64,000 bases of DNA from Pseudomonadota bacterium. GTDB taxonomy: Bacteria; Pseudomonadota; Gammaproteobacteria; Burkholderiales; Thiobacillaceae. Under the pieces are notes generated by a model. The model was not told the origin of the DNA. It saw nothing but the letters and a program-made list of their open reading frames with translations, and ran no database searches. The stretch spans positions 248,001 through 312,000 of the forward strand of contig JAKQCX010000027.1 of NCBI GenBank assembly GCA_029558905.1, read 5' to 3'. The number at the start of each line of letters is the position of its first letter. Positions within the stretch are counted from its first letter, which is position 1. Position numbers and translations under genes: made by a program. Shown here one piece after another: positions 63,100-64,000 of this stretch.

Positions 63100-63675
63100 T
63101 CATTTGATCAGCCCCGCGAAGCCCATGAAGGCCAGACTCATGAGACCGGCGGTGACCATGGCGATGCTGGTGCCCTTGAAGGGCAGAGGTATATCCGCAG
63201 CGTCCAGGCGCTCGCGCATGGCCGCGAACAGGATCAGCACCAGGGTGAAACCCAGGGCACCGCCCAGACCGAACAACAGGGATTCGACAAAACCATGCTG
63301 CTCCTGCACGTTGAGCAGGGGGATGCCCAGCACGGCGCAATTGGTGGTGATCAGGGGCAGGTAGATGCCCAGTACGCGGAACAGCACCGGCGAAGTCTTC
63401 TTGATGAACATCTCGGTGAAACCGACGATGCCGGCGATCACGACGATGAAGGACAGGGTGCGCAGATAGCTCAGGTCCGGCCCCAGCAGATAGGTGTCGA
63501 TGAGATGACTGGCACCCGAGGCCAGGGTAAGCACGAAGGTGGTGGCCGCGCCCATGCCGATGGATGGCTCCAGTTTCCTGGACACCCCCATGAAGGGGCA
63601 CAGGCCCAGGATCTTGGACATCACGATGTTGTTCACGAACACCGTGCCAACGATGATGAGGAAGTAATTTTCCAT
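63100..63675 (-). CDS. rsxA: Rnf/Rsx electron transport complex subunit A
   Basis: 191 residues, six membrane helices, length as in E. coli (193). The start [28 protein letters not shown] and the central [17 protein letters not shown] contain the two conserved cysteines. RsxA pairs with RsxE in the membrane. It is the first gene of the cluster; the promoter probably lies in the 130 bp before it. A start eight residues upstream was rejected because homologues begin at MENY. Confidence 0.97.
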   Translation of the reverse strand: MENYFLIIVGTVFVNNIVMSKILGLCPFMGVSRKLEPSIGMGAATTFVLTLASGASHLIDTYLLGPDLSYLRTLSFIVVIAGIVGFTEMFIKKTSPVLFRVLGIYLPLITTNCAVLGIPLLNVQEQHGFVESLLFGLGGALGFTLVLILFAAMRERLDAADIPLPFKGTSIAMVTAGLMSLAFMGFAGLIK

Positions 63676-63805
63676 GGATGATTCGCTCAGCGCCGGCAAT
63701 TATCGCTTTCCACTCCTGGGCCTCTCAACCCGTGCAAGGCGCAAATCCGGGTCTGTCACCCCGGATTTGCAGACACGCCCGGCTCCGGGCCGGCACCCGC
63801 GTGCG

Positions 63806-64000
63806 TCAGTCGAGCAGTTCATGCGCCCCGTCACAGAAGGGGGCGTTGGCGGTGTGCTTGCAGGCGCACAGCCAGTATCGGCCCGCCTCGGTGACCTGAA
63901 ATTCATGTGGTGTGAAGTCCGTACCGGCATGGGAGCCATCGCACCATGGCTGAGTCTTCGAGCGACCACAGGCACACCACCAGTAAGACTGGCCGACCTC
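63806..64000 (-). CDS. Double CDGSH iron-sulfur protein (5' end cut by window edge)
   Basis: The last 64 residues are visible, ending ...FCDGAHELLD before TGA. Two CDGSH-type [2Fe-2S] motifs are complete: CACGRSKTQPWCDGSH and CACKHTANAPFCDGAH, each a three-Cys one-His site. Two motifs in a small soluble protein match the CISD3/MiNT class rather than the membrane-anchored mitoNEET type. Such proteins carry redox-active, transferable clusters. The start codon lies beyond the right edge. It is upstream of rsxA on the same strand, 130 bp away. Confidence 0.88.
   Translation of the reverse strand, partial: EVGQSYWWCACGRSKTQPWCDGSHAGTDFTPHEFQVTEAGRYWLCACKHTANAPFCDGAHELLD

Overview
The window is a GC-rich, almost fully coding stretch of a Gram-negative chromosome. 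Several features point to a gammaproteobacterium: the order tig-clpP-clpX-lon-ppiD, ftsB followed by zipA and ligA, orn close to rsgA, a complete rnf/rsx cluster followed by nth, and LPS/KDO synthesis (kdsA). Hopanoid-precursor genes (hpnC, hpnD, hpnE), two NnrS proteins, a DsrE-like protein and DUF1841/DUF2249 proteins are the mixture I associate with sulfur-oxidising or purple-sulfur relatives (Chromatiales/Ectothiorhodospiraceae-like). That lineage call is an inference. No rRNA, phage, insertion sequence or CRISPR array was found.

Layout. 1-387: no gene, a degenerate 21-bp tandem array ending in a 30-bp element. 0.4-8.5 kb: a membrane-anchored fragment, a nitroreductase, VanZ, and an overlapping pair of an HD-GYP response regulator and a 1819-residue hybrid histidine kinase. 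8.5-18.5 kb: gcvR, a HhH glycosylase, a lipoprotein, hslR, an FAD oxidoreductase, a DJ-1 protein, a 53-residue PsiF-like protein, then a minus-strand run (M48 protease, cytochrome c, carbinolamine dehydratase, rsgA, NnrS, DsrE) facing orn. 18.5-22.6 kb: glucan phosphorylase, crcB, DUF190 and TauE/SafE, the last four joined by overlaps or tiny gaps. 22.6-23.0 kb: a second 21-22-bp array carrying the same 30-bp element in inverted orientation. 23-34 kb: DUF2249 and nnrS; pyrG-kdsA-eno-ftsB-zipA-ligA; galU; ybaN. 34-39 kb: minus-strand hpnC-hpnD-hpnE-yciK-dsbB-dsbA. 39-43.5 kb: an RND efflux pair. 43.5-52 kb: tRNA-Leu, tig-clpP-clpX, lon, tRNA-Val, tRNA-Asp, ppiD, fabI. 53-63.7 kb: an exported repeat protein, then a ten-gene minus-strand cluster from rsxA to a SulP transporter. 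A double-CDGSH protein is cut by the right edge.

How genes work together. Most of the window is housekeeping: protein quality control (trigger factor, ClpXP, Lon, PpiD, DsbA/DsbB), nucleotide and glucan metabolism, envelope synthesis and division. The least ordinary part is 52.9-63.7 kb. There the Rnf complex is followed without meaningful gaps by nth, a FIST sensory-domain protein, DUF1841, and a single gene that fuses a SulP anion transporter and STAS domain to a complete PduO-type cobalamin adenosyltransferase. Just downstream lies an exported protein made of about thirteen tandem 13-residue Asp-Pro/Asn-Pro repeats. These two genes and the paired 21-bp arrays are the best candidates for something undescribed.
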